DNA of 31,447 nucleotides from Kipferlia bialata. Its lineage: Eukaryota > Fornicata. The translations under genes and the position numbers were made by a program. The stretch lies in assembly GCA_003568945.1 (NCBI GenBank), contig BDIP01000084.1, forward strand, positions 1,405-32,851, written 5' to 3'. Numbering within the stretch: position 1 is the stretch's first letter; every line of letters starts with the position of its first letter. A model generated the notes under the pieces. That model was not told the DNA's origin, did no database searches, and was given only the letters and a program-made list of their open reading frames with translations. Shown piece by piece: positions 23,160 through 31,447 of the stretch.

Positions 23160-24043
23160 ATGGCCAAGTACAGCAAGCCCGTCCACCCCGAGAGACCCAA
23201 GAGGCCCGCCTCAGCGTACGTGCATAATACCTGGTTGTTAGTAACGTTGGGCTCTATTTGGACGAATGAAATTTCTGGACTTGTCAACATTGATTGAACA
23301 CAGAATACCAAATATGACTTGTTGCCTCTCTCTTACCCCCAGCTACATCCTGTACATGGTTGCCACCAGGCCCGACGTCAAGGCTGAGTTCCCCGACCTG
23401 CCCCCCACCAAGGTGAGTCCAGTTGGATTGACTTGTCATGGTGACCTTATTATAGTATATGTGTGGTGGTGTTGGGACTCCCCCTCACCCTCAGATCATC
23501 AAGAAGGTCGCCGAGAGGTACCGTGCCCTGGACGAGGCTGAGATGAAGAAGTGGGTCGACCAGTACAAGGCCAACAAGGTGGGTGTGCATGGGCTGTGTA
23601 CAGTCACTTGTCAAGCCGCAGAAGGAGTCAGTATGATCATTGATTTGCACTTATAATCTCCTGGTCACTTTTCATGGGTGTTCAGGCTTCTGTGCTTCCT
23701 CTTACTACATGTCTTCCATCCGTAACTGGTAATATACTTGAACGATCCATTTTCCCTTTCAGTGCCATTTCACCCCAGGCCCAGTACGTCAAGGACCAGG
23801 CCGCCTTCCTCAAGAAGTACCCTGAGGTATGCATATGTGTATATTCATATATGTCTGTGCATTTCTGTTTATACATGAATACCCTTAGTGTATGTCCTGT
23901 ACCAAATGTGTATCCACTCACTCAATATGTATTCATACCATCCATGTATATCTATGCACACTAGCACTTACCCCCAGGAGGACCAGGTTGCCAACAGGAA
24001 GAGGAGGGCTGCCGAGAGGGAGGCCAAGAGGAGGGGCGAGTAG
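23160..24043 (+). CDS. Single HMG-box DNA-binding protein (NHP6/HMGB type)
   Basis: Five exons: 23160-23215, 23343-23412, 23495-23578, 23779-23826, 23978-24043. They give 107 aa. One HMG box fills most of the protein. HPERPKRPASAYILYM is the classic basic start and first helix, PDVKAEFPDLPPTKIIKKVA and ERYRALDEAEMKKW form the middle helix with its conserved Trp, and QYVKDQAAFLKKY completes helix 3. A short basic tail (NRKRRAAEREAKRRGE) follows instead of the acidic tail of metazoan HMGB. Such proteins bend DNA non-specifically in chromatin. The ATG context, the lack of upstream in-frame coding and perfect phase support the start. Codon use is strongly C/G-ending (AAG, GCC, CCC), suggesting high expression. 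The introns are short, poor in TA repeats and contain no exon echoes, unlike those of the large genes. Confidence 0.93.
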
Positions 24044-24053
24044 ACTGTATGTC

Positions 24054-24128
24054 TTGAGTGTGTGAAATAGATTGACACGGCCTCAGTTATCGGGTTAGCT
24101 ATGTCTCTCGAAGAGCATTCACACTCAA
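24054..24128 (+). other. Possible stem-loop downstream of HMG gene
   Basis: TTGAGTGTGTGAA at 24054-24066 faces TTCACACTCAA at 24118-24128. They form an imperfect inverted repeat with about 51 bases between arms, starting 10 bases after the HMG stop codon. It lies between two converging genes and could be part of the HMG 3' UTR. No polyadenylation signal is assigned. Confidence 0.3.
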
Positions 24129-24289
24129 TAGGGTAATAGAAGGTTGTATATCAGTATCATACGGGAAAAGAATACATATAGTCCCTATGGATGTGCGCAC
24201 ATAAGAACTAACGATCATTGTTTAATGTATAAAATATCCTCAGTGGATTCTCCCCCATCACAAGAAGTGCCCCCCCATCCACTTCCCCA

Positions 24290-25964
24290 TCACTTGAGGG
24301 TGGTCACGACCTCCCCCTCCTGCACCATGACGTCCCCTGCCTCAGACACCATGACACACCCACCCCCCAGGGGCACCATCTGCCTGATGACAGGTACCCC
24401 ACCCTCGGCAGGCAGGGCCACCCTCGACACCTCCTCCAGGGAGAGGGCGGCACCCTCGCCCCTCACCACCTTGAGGGTCAGCACCTCGCCACGCAGGCAT
24501 GTGCGGACAGTGTCTCCCACACACACACAGCACCTGTACCCCTGGCCCTTGTCGTCCTCTCTCTCCCCGGCCTGCCTGGGCCTCTCTCCCTCAGCGGGTG
24601 CGGGCATGTCAATGCCCCCATACACACAGGGCCTCTCGGTCTCACCCACAGTCCAGGCCACAAGGTGGTCCATGGCGGTACCAACAACCACAGAGCCTGG
24701 GGGGTGAGGGGGGGGGGGAGAGATACATATATAGAAAACGAACGAGAAGGTAGACTGATGTGTGAGTATATATACACACTAATATATATAGGGGGATACT
24801 ATATATATGCTGACCTGTTGCGTCGTATGTGAGGCCTGAGAGAGTGGCTGTGCTGCCGGGCAGGAATGCCTCTACATCCCTCAGGTGGGGGAACCCAGAC
24901 ACGCGCACAAGGCCGGCAGTGTCACTGACAGCGAGGCCTGCCTCTGCCCCCACTGTGCACACACCCTTACACAGAGTGTGGGGGGTCAGGGCCATGTGGG
25001 TCAGGGTGCAGATGCGGGCAAGGGCAACAGGGGCCTCCTCGGGCCTGTCTGCCTTGGTGGGGGGGACCTTCTTGGCCTTCTTCTTCTTCTTCTTCTTCTC
25101 TCCCTCTCCCTCTCCCTCAGTCTCTGCCTCAGGGGCGGCTGTAGGCACTGGAGCAGGGGTGGGCTTGGGGGGTGGGGCGAGGAGGGCGGCGGTGGGTGGG
25201 TGGGGCACGCAGGAGATGGAGCCGCTCTTGTCCCCCACTATCACGGAGGTCTCACCTGCGGCAGTCACAATCTTCATGTCGAAGCCACGGCGGGCAAGAG
25301 ACCTAGTGTCAAGAGGAGGAGGTATGAGTTAAGGGAGATGGGGGAGTGGGAGAGAGAGAGAGAGATACCATGACAACCCTACCTGGTGTACATGGGGGAG
25401 AACACCCCCTCCCCTGGGAATGTGCCCACCCTGAGGGTCTTGTCGCTGAGGCAGCAGTACACAATGACGCCGTCCTCTGTCTCCTGTCCACACACACAGT
25501 CCAGGGACAGGGACTCAGTGCCGGGGAGGGGGCCGTAGCGCACAGTGGCACTGGTCCTGGGGTGAGGAAGAGCGGTTGGTGGGTGAGGTATGCTGTCATA
25601 TTATGAACTGAAGGGATGGTGTAGTGAGAATGAGGAGATACAACCACAGAGTGACACTATTACTACGGTAGGTAACACACAAGGACATGTATCTCCATAC
25701 GGGATTGCACGTATACATATATGAGCCACAGTGCATCTCTCCTCTAGAAGATACACTGCCAGTGTCATGTGACAGATATGCAAGAGACACTCGTGTATAT
25801 GCACTCAGAACTCACTTCACATCATGCCGGAGAACCTCATTTCCCTGGCAAGCGAGGAATGCAGACTCAGAGAGAGCGTACACAAAGGTAACGGGAGACT
25901 CCGAACCCAATGGCATCAGATCTACCCACAGAAAGAGAGACTGTAAGGTGGGTGTCTCTTCCAT
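24290..25964 (-). CDS. TRM82: Trm82/WDR4-like tRNA m7G46 methyltransferase subunit
   Basis: Four exons in frame: 25816-25964, 25383-25556, 24815-25302, 24290-24696. They give about 405 aa, close to human WDR4. Trm82 is the WD-repeat, non-catalytic partner that stabilises Trm8/METTL1 for N7-methylation of G46 in tRNA. Matches: FLACQGNEVLRHDV (first blade), FDMKIVTAAGETSVIVGDKSG (split here as FDMKIVTAAG and ETSVIVGDKSG; compare AGDKSGDVYSF), then ALTPHTLCKGVC..GLAVSDTAGLVRVSGFPHLRDVEAFL (compare ILTADRDEKIRVS..IESFCLGH), and GLTYDATGSVVVGTAMDHLVAW. A low-complexity Glu-Gly then Lys7 linker is encoded about 25075-25135. The start ATG (25962-25964) opens an exon whose 5' splice site AA/GTGAGT keeps phase. 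The introns are 80-260 bases with no echoes. It converges on the HMG gene (246 bases between stops) and diverges from the SPRY gene. Confidence 0.75.
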
Positions 25965-26205
25965 GCTTCTGAAAACAAAAAAAGAATAGGGGTGTAGGTT
26001 GTTACACCGACTTAGTCAAGCCTTGACTCAGCCTCTCTTAGCACTGTGCCTCTCCTCTTAAGCAGGAGGGTGCTTACTACTGCAGCATATCAGTGCCCTA
26101 GACTTGGGAGTTCGGACTTGTGCAGGACCCGGAACCTATCGATACATTCCCACCCTCTTTGAGTGTCAAGAGTACCTGGCCTACTGTGCCCTGTAGTAGA
26201 CTGGT
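25965..26205. promoter_or_regulatory. Shared divergent promoter region, Trm82 / SPRY gene
   Basis: 241 bases between the two divergent start codons. There is an A-rich patch (AAAACAAAAAAAGAAT, 25973-25988) just upstream of Trm82. The rest is mixed sequence without microsatellites or exon-like copies. No specific promoter element is claimed. Confidence 0.4.
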
Positions 26206-27470
26206 ATGGGTAAGAAGGAGGAGCTCCACAACCTGGTTGTGGGTGCTGAGGAGGCCTCGGACGGTGTGAGTGCCCTGGGTGTGGCTGCTGATGGGCTGAG
26301 CACCAGGGCAGAGACCCACTCTAGCACAGTGGGTGAGATGGTGGCACACATAGCAGAGCTGGGGGAGAGGGAGGGGGTGTGCAGGGAGACGGTGCAGGGC
26401 ATGCTGGACCAGATCACAGACCTCGAGTACAGGCTGCAGAGGTGGGGTGGTGGTACTAGCACTAGTAGGGTCTATATAGTGACACATTACTCAGTGTTCT
26501 TCTAGTCTCACCTCAGGGACACTGACTCTGGGGAGGGTGAGGAGCCAGTGCTGCCAGGACAGTTGAAGGAGGTGCTGCCAGGTGAGAGGCACCTCTAGTG
26601 ATCTGTTATATATACTCTCTGGTATACATCCTACCCTACTCATATATACCTATACTATATATATGGCCGGACAGCTGAAGGAGGTGCTGCCAGGTAAGTA
26701 GCTCCACTACTGATACTATCTATATATGCTCATATGCCTATACTCTCTCTCTACTCATAATATTGCCAGGACAGCTGAAGGAGGTGCTACCAGGTGAGAA
26801 ACTCCTCTGGTATATTGATATATATGTATTATTTACTCTCCTCATGATCATTCTCATTCTCTAGGCATTGTGGATGCCCTCTCCTCTGGCAGTGGGGGTG
26901 TAAGTATACACCCTACCTATTTACCTATAGATATATATACCTAGTATATACTCACCCCAGGCATTGTGGATGCCGCCCTGTCCTCTGGCAGTGGGGGCCT
27001 GGGTGGCATGGACTCTATCTTAGCCAGGGTGGGGGACACGCTGGCGGGGGCGGCAGAGACAGTGGGTACGGAGACACACACACACACATATATATATATA
27101 TACATTTATACATGATATCTTCTCCCTATGGATATACTATCTCCTTACTTGGGCACGCTGGCAGGGGCGGCAGAGACAGTGGGTACGGTGTCATAGACAT
27201 GTCATATACATGTACTCTTATAAGCACTATGAACTCTATGTACTCTCTATACACTAGGGGACACGCTGGCAGGGGCGGCAGAGACAGTGGGTGAGTACTA
27301 GGCCTAGTATTTTCTATACTATAAACAACACACTCTATACACGTAGTGACACTCTGTTCACTCGGGACAAATAGGCGAGGAGAGACATACTTGCACTTTG
27401 TCTCTCTATACACTATACCCTCACACCCCCCAGGTGTGCACTCCCGCCTTGAGTCAGACTGTGTACGATG

Positions 27471-27512
<42 letters not shown>

Positions 27513-29193
27513 TCACTCTAGTGCTCTCTATACACTAATCTCTCACACTATATACCTCACCCCCCAGGCGTGCACTCCCGCCTTGAGTCCCATGCCTCCA
27601 GGGTGGCCATGGCAATGTGTCCAGATAGGTATATATGTATATATATATCCATATATATAGATAATATAATATAATAGTATAGTATGTAATGGATATGATA
27701 TTATTGTATGTATACTATATATATATAGTGCAGGCTATTCCTCTTGGGTGGCCATGGGAATGTGTCCAGACAGGGGTGTGTGTAGCATGTATTGTGTAGT
27801 ATCCTGTATATTGAATCTGATACCTACGCCAGGGCCACCGGCTCTGAAGCAATCATCTTTATTATTATTTTGATTTGTATATACAAAATATTCACCGATA
27901 GGGTAGTACCCACTCTCCAGGTCAACCATCTCTGTCGATATAATTGATTTATAACATTTATATAGATATGTATATACAAGGCGCGTTAATATATTTATGT
28001 TGACTCCTATACTGACCCCAGGTCCACCATCTCTGTGGATGCCCCCTGCTATGCATTCACCAGGGAGCAGTTCAGGGTGGAGGTCACACTGAGGTACTAT
28101 AATGTATATTGGGATATTCATATATATAGTGTCAGCAAGTTATACTATATATGTGCATTTATCAAGTTTGACAGGGAACAGTTCAGGGAGGAGGTCATTA
28201 TGTACATGCCGTGTATACATTATTAACTAATATTGTATGTATTGTATGTGTCAGTTCAGAGTGGATATCCCACTCCCTTCGGTGTCTAGTTGCATCTGCC
28301 TATCCCTTGTCTCCAAGGACTTGTATATGTGATGTTAATATGGTATGTATGCATATTCACAATCATATGATATCCTTATTCAGCCCCTCCCTGACTCAGG
28401 CTTGTCTCCAGGGATGGTGTGTGTGTCCTGGCCGGCCATCCCGTGCTGGCATCGCTCACAGGTACACTTTCCATATATATATTTGTACTTTCTCCATACC
28501 AGACTCTTTCATAGATACCTCTATGCATGATTGGATAAGTATATGCGAGATTTACGCTGACTCAGGCACCTGTACTCTGACGTCACCCGAGAGTGGCAGT
28601 AAGGCAACAGACGCTAAGGTACGTTGTATATAGATTATGCGTCCATATAGTATACAACACACGTTGTATTCCGAAAAGTAACAGCAAGCCAACAGACTCC
28701 AAAGTATATAGTGCACAGTGTCTACAGTCGTTGCCTTATTAGGATGCCTCACCCCCAGTCTGAGTCCTCGTCTGCCGACCTGTCCCTCTGTCCAGCCAGA
28801 CCCAGTGCACAAGCAGGTAGCAGTGTCACTATTAGTATCAGTGGTGACTTGGTGTGTAATGATATGTATATGTATATATATATATATGTAATGTAGTATA
28901 GTGTTTATACCTCAGGTGACACCCTGTGCAGGGCATCTCTTTTCAGCGGATACCTCTCTCTCTCTCTCTCTCTCTCTTTCTATATACAGTGTACTGTCAT
29001 ATATAGTACTGACCCATTAGGTGACACCCTGTGCAGGGCATCCCTCATCAGGACAACACCAGGCCAGGCCAGGCTCAAGGTATGAAGTGTATATATATAT
29101 ATATAGATAGATAGATATTATATGTATATATACAGCATATATACACCAGGCCAGGCCAGGCTGAAGGTATGGTATAACATGTGTATGTATACC

Positions 29194-29232
<39 letters not shown>

Positions 29233-29432
29233 ATGCATATAACTCACCAGGCCAGGCCAGGCTCAAGGTGGGATATATACATATGTGTATGTATATCTAG
29301 CAGGTTTTGGATATTATATGTATGTACATGACCCAGGTGTCTCTGGATGTGGTATGAATGATATATATATATGTATACATGTATTCGTGTATATAACCCC
29401 AGGTCTCTGTGGATGTGGGCGGCATCACCTGG

Positions 29433-29478
<46 letters not shown>

Positions 29479-29528
29479 AATAACCCCAGGTCTCTGTGGA
29501 TGTGGGCGGCATCACCTGGTTCATATAC

Positions 29529-29565
<37 letters not shown>

Positions 29566-30570
29566 GAGAAATAACCCCAGGTCTCTGTGGACGTGGGAGG
29601 CATCACCCTGCAGGACTCCCTCTCCCTCTATCTGGTCAATGACCACTTTGCAGTCACACAGAAGGATATCAGACTGAGTGAGGATGGGAGGGCGGCCACT
29701 AATACAGGTGTGTATATATATTGATAGATACACACACACACATATATGCACATATATTAGTGTATCAGACTGAGTGAGGACGGGAGGGCGGCCACTAACA
29801 CAGGTATACACATATGTATATATATGAATATACTACAATATGTATGTATAGTATTGTGTATATCAGACTGAGTGAGGACGGGAGGGCGGCCACTAACACG
29901 GGTGAGTGTGATACATTCTCTATGTTACTTTAGTGCCTTTACATTCAGGGTCACTCTCTAGACCTCGATTGCCACCTGCACTCCCTCTTACCCCCAGGCC
30001 CCAACGACGGTGTGTTCCGGTCTGCCCTGGGGGCCAGGAAGATACGCCTGGGGGGGGACGGCTCAACAACATTCTCGGTGGGTGTCTGTCTTAGTCTACC
30101 AGTGTGATATGCATGGATGTTTACTATAATGTATACTCATGCCTGAATGACCCCCCAGATCCACCTGACTCTACGCAGGAAATATGCATTTATACATTAT
30201 TAGTGTGTGTGTATGTGTCTGACCCCCCAGATCCACCTGACTCTTCGCATTGATGTCTATATAATACATGTAATAATACATGTATATACATGTATATGCC
30301 TGACTGACCCCCCAGATCCACCTGCGCCACATTGCCACGGGTGTCATCAGGGTCGGGGTGGCCACGCCCACATGCCCATTACAGGTATATACGTATATTA
30401 ACAGTCAGTATATTCACATATACATATTAATATATACATGCTGACCCCCAGGATGCCTGGCGCAGTCCAGATGCATGGGGGTACCATGGCTTCAACGGCA
30501 GACTGTACTGGAACGGCAAGGTAAGGAGACATAGATATGGTATAGTGTATATATATGCCCAGTCTGTGTG

Positions 30571-30606
<36 letters not shown>

Positions 30607-30972
30607 CCCAGCGCCGTGACTATGGCCCCAAGTTTGGAGAGGGGGATACGGTCACAGTGGTGGTGCACCACAGGAGCAGGAAGGTATACATATACACACT
30701 GACCTATACAATCGTATCTATATATATCTATATCCCAGACTCTATATTCAATGTCACAGTTGGGGGTTCCACGGAGCAAGGAGGCACTGGCCTGTATATA
30801 TTAATATATACAGTTGTTCCGTACTTTGAAGGCCTAACCCCCCCAGGTCCGTTTCCTGAAGAATGGCGAGTCCCTGGGCGTGGCCTTTGGCAAGCTGCCC
30901 GATGAGGTAGTACCCTTTGTGGAGTTTGGACACTCTGAGGACAGCGTGGAGTTTGGGGCCCAGACGCAGTAG
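26206..30972 (+). CDS. Coiled/helical + Ig-like + SPRY (B30.2) domain protein
   Basis: Fifteen exons, all in phase: 26206-26441, 26517-26581, 26961-27065, 27568-27628, 28022-28093, 28400-28461, 28566-28618, 28759-28816, 29021-29079, 29581-29707, 29998-30077, 30316-30384, 30452-30520, 30612-30683, 30847-30972. They give 437 aa. Residues 1-78 are helical and heptad-like (EEASDGVSAL, MLDQITDLEYRLQ). About 155-285 reads as Ig/filamin-like strands (FTREQFRVEVTLRLVSRDG; ARLKVSVDVGGITL). The C-terminus is a clear SPRY domain: DAWGYHGFNGRLYWNGK, then YGPKFGEGDTVTVVVHH, then VRFLKNGESLGVAFG and PFVEFG. SPRY domains mediate protein-protein binding. The order resembles the C-terminal part of TRIM proteins without RING or B-box. 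The role is unknown. Exon 8 uses the AG at 28758 because the upstream AG gives a stop. Nearly every intron contains echoes of exon edges. Confidence 0.72.
26665..26800 (+). repeat. Two echoes of SPRY-gene exon 2 end
   Basis: GGACAGCTGAAGGAGGTGCT plus CCAG and GTAAG/GTGAG recur at 26665-26700 and 26764-26800. Each is a complete consensus 5' splice site. An exon-start echo of the next exon (CTAG/GCATTGTGGATGCC) follows at 26864-26900. Confidence 0.9.
27150..27295 (+). repeat. Two echoes of SPRY-gene exon 3 end
   Basis: ACGCTGGCAGGGGCGGCAGA through GACAGTGG plus GTACGG or GTGAG recurs at 27150-27188 and 27255-27295. The second copy is preceded by CACTAG, so it could be spliced as a complete 36-base cassette. 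Confidence 0.9.
28908..29272 (+). repeat. Echoes flanking SPRY-gene exon 9
   Basis: The exon start (CTCAG/GTGACACCCTGTGCAGGG) is echoed at 28908-28948. The exon end (CACCAGGCCAGGCCAGGCT plus AAG and GT) is echoed at 29147-29170 and 29247-29272. Confidence 0.9.
29401..29526 (+). repeat. Two echoes of SPRY-gene exon 10 start
   Basis: AACCCCAG/GTCTCTGTGGATGTGGGCG continuing to CACCTGGTTCATAT occurs at 29401-29439 and again at 29488-29526. The copies are identical to each other and diverge from the true exon (29581) at the same point, so one was duplicated from the other. A shorter copy is at 29336-29353. Confidence 0.9.
29763..29906 (+). repeat. Two echoes of SPRY-gene exon 10 end
   Basis: The end encoding IRLSEDGRAATNTG plus GT recurs at 29763-29806 and 29862-29906 with silent-looking changes (GAT to GAC, AAT to AAC). 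Exon 10 is therefore echoed on both sides. Confidence 0.9.
30148..30250 (+). repeat. Two echoes of SPRY-gene exon 12 start
   Basis: TGACCCCCCAG/ATCCACCTG plus CTCTACGC or CTCTTCGC recurs at 30148-30180 and 30218-30250, before the true exon 30316-30384. The entire acceptor signal is identical in all three. Confidence 0.9.
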
Positions 30973-31447
30973 GGATGATCATGTAGAATAGAACAGAAAG
31001 AGACGGAGTATGGTGTGGTAGATGATGGTATAGAGGTGATAGTGGAGTGTGTCATTCGTTGCAGACGCAGCAGGCCTCGAACAGATCCAGTGTAGGATAG
31101 AATAGAATATATAATATATTCACAATCTGCAGACGCAGTGCTTGGCCAATCAGGGGAGAGAGGGTCATTCGGGGCCCAGACGCAGAAGAGTGTGGTATGC
31201 ATCATAGATGTTGAATATACAGGTTGAGTGAGACACAGTGGTCCTTGACGGTCAGTTTCCGGTTCATATTCATATCCGCTATATTTACCCAGACCTTGTC
31301 TTTAGGTTTTATGAATTAAGGTGGCACACTGTGTGTGTTGGACGTTGTGACAGACTCCCTCCCCGGAGTTCTGAAGCGTGTAGTCAAGTGGCTCGGCCAA
31401 ACCAAACCCTCCCATCGTGACGCCGATCACTATCGGAGAATAGTCGG
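30973..31447 (+). other. 3' flank of SPRY gene with last-exon fragments
   Basis: After the stop codon the last coding bases (GGGGCCCAGACGCAG) recur at 31167-31186, and shorter GCAGACGCAG at 31061-31070 and 31129-31138. From about 31200 the sequence is unassigned. A short leftward frame beginning MGGFGLAEPLDY (ATG at 31413-31415) could be a first exon of a neighbouring gene but has no support. Confidence 0.55.

Noticed and set aside
24829-25373. Overlapping rightward open frames opposite Trm82
   Set aside because: Antisense shadows of the GC-rich Trm82 exon 24815-25302, including poly-Phe/Leu from the antisense of the Lys tract.
27825-27900. GCCAGGGCCACCGGCTCTGA segment in a SPRY-gene intron as an extra exon
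   Set aside because: It has an AG before it but no donor site in a usable phase, and the flanking exons 27568-27628 and 28022-28093 already join in frame.
31302-31415. Short leftward frame MGGFGLAEPLDY...
   Set aside because: About 37 codons with no recognised motif and no supported splice partner. It could be a first exon of a gene outside the window, but that cannot be shown.
1-31447. Transposons, retroelements or viral insertions as the source of the repeats
   Set aside because: Every repeat examined derives from an adjacent exon edge or from simple sequence. No reverse transcriptase, integrase, transposase, terminal repeats or capsid-like frames were seen.
1-31447. tRNA or rRNA genes
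   Set aside because: No cloverleaf-like arrangement with A and B boxes and no rRNA-like conserved stretch was noticed by eye on either strand.
1-31447. Echo copies as haplotype duplicates stitched by the assembler
   Set aside because: Not fully excluded, but copies are short, always junction-anchored, variably truncated and diverged by different amounts, which is not what concatenated alleles would give.

Overview
This window is nuclear DNA from an intron-dense protist. Exons are short (about 40-520 bases), GC-rich and mostly use G/C-ending codons. They are separated by introns full of TA, TG/TA, CT/GA and poly-C/G microsatellites. I could chain more than 75 exons into seven genes by matching splice phase and protein-family motifs. 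The introns begin GTATG/GTGAG/GTACA. They mostly end in a fused signal such as CTGACCCCAG, CTCACCCCAG or CTTACCCCCAG, that is, a branch-point-like CTNAY lying almost against the 3' AG. That fused signal is known from metamonads (Giardia, Trichomonas). With the intron load it suggests a free-living, intron-rich fornicate such as Kipferlia. The organism is my inference, not something read directly.

Layout. 24-3434 (-): an HSPA12-type Hsp70 ATPase, running off the left edge. About 3735-16019 (-): a DHX37/Dhr1-type DEAH-box ribosome-biogenesis helicase in about 28 exons. Its extreme N-terminus, one internal stretch and its C-terminus are not found. 16020-17297: no convincing gene; it includes a G22/C18 homopolymer junction and a stretch of different composition. 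17298-21082 (-): an Arp8-like actin-related protein (INO80 complex type), about 799 aa. 21234-23011 (+): a CHMP6/Vps20-like ESCRT-III subunit, divergent from Arp8 across 151 bp. 23160-24043 (+): a 107-aa single HMG-box protein. 24290-25964 (-): a Trm82/WDR4-like subunit of the tRNA m7G46 methyltransferase. 26206-30972 (+): a 437-aa protein with an N-terminal helical region, Ig/filamin-like strands and a C-terminal SPRY (B30.2) domain. 30973-31447: repeated fragments of the last exon, then unassigned sequence.

The genes look like unrelated housekeeping functions (chaperone, rRNA processing, chromatin remodelling, membrane scission, DNA architecture, tRNA modification). They do not form a pathway or an operon.

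The most unusual signal is what I call exon-junction echoes. Most long introns contain one to three diverged copies of the adjacent exon edge, always with its splice site attached. Copies of an exon end with its GT lie downstream of that exon. Copies of AG plus an exon start, with the branch-point-like motif, lie upstream of it. The introns therefore look built by repeated local tandem duplication across exon-intron boundaries, leaving arrays of decoy splice sites. Introns without TA microsatellites (the HMG-box gene, Trm82) have no echoes. I saw no rRNA, tRNA, CRISPR array, transposon or viral element.
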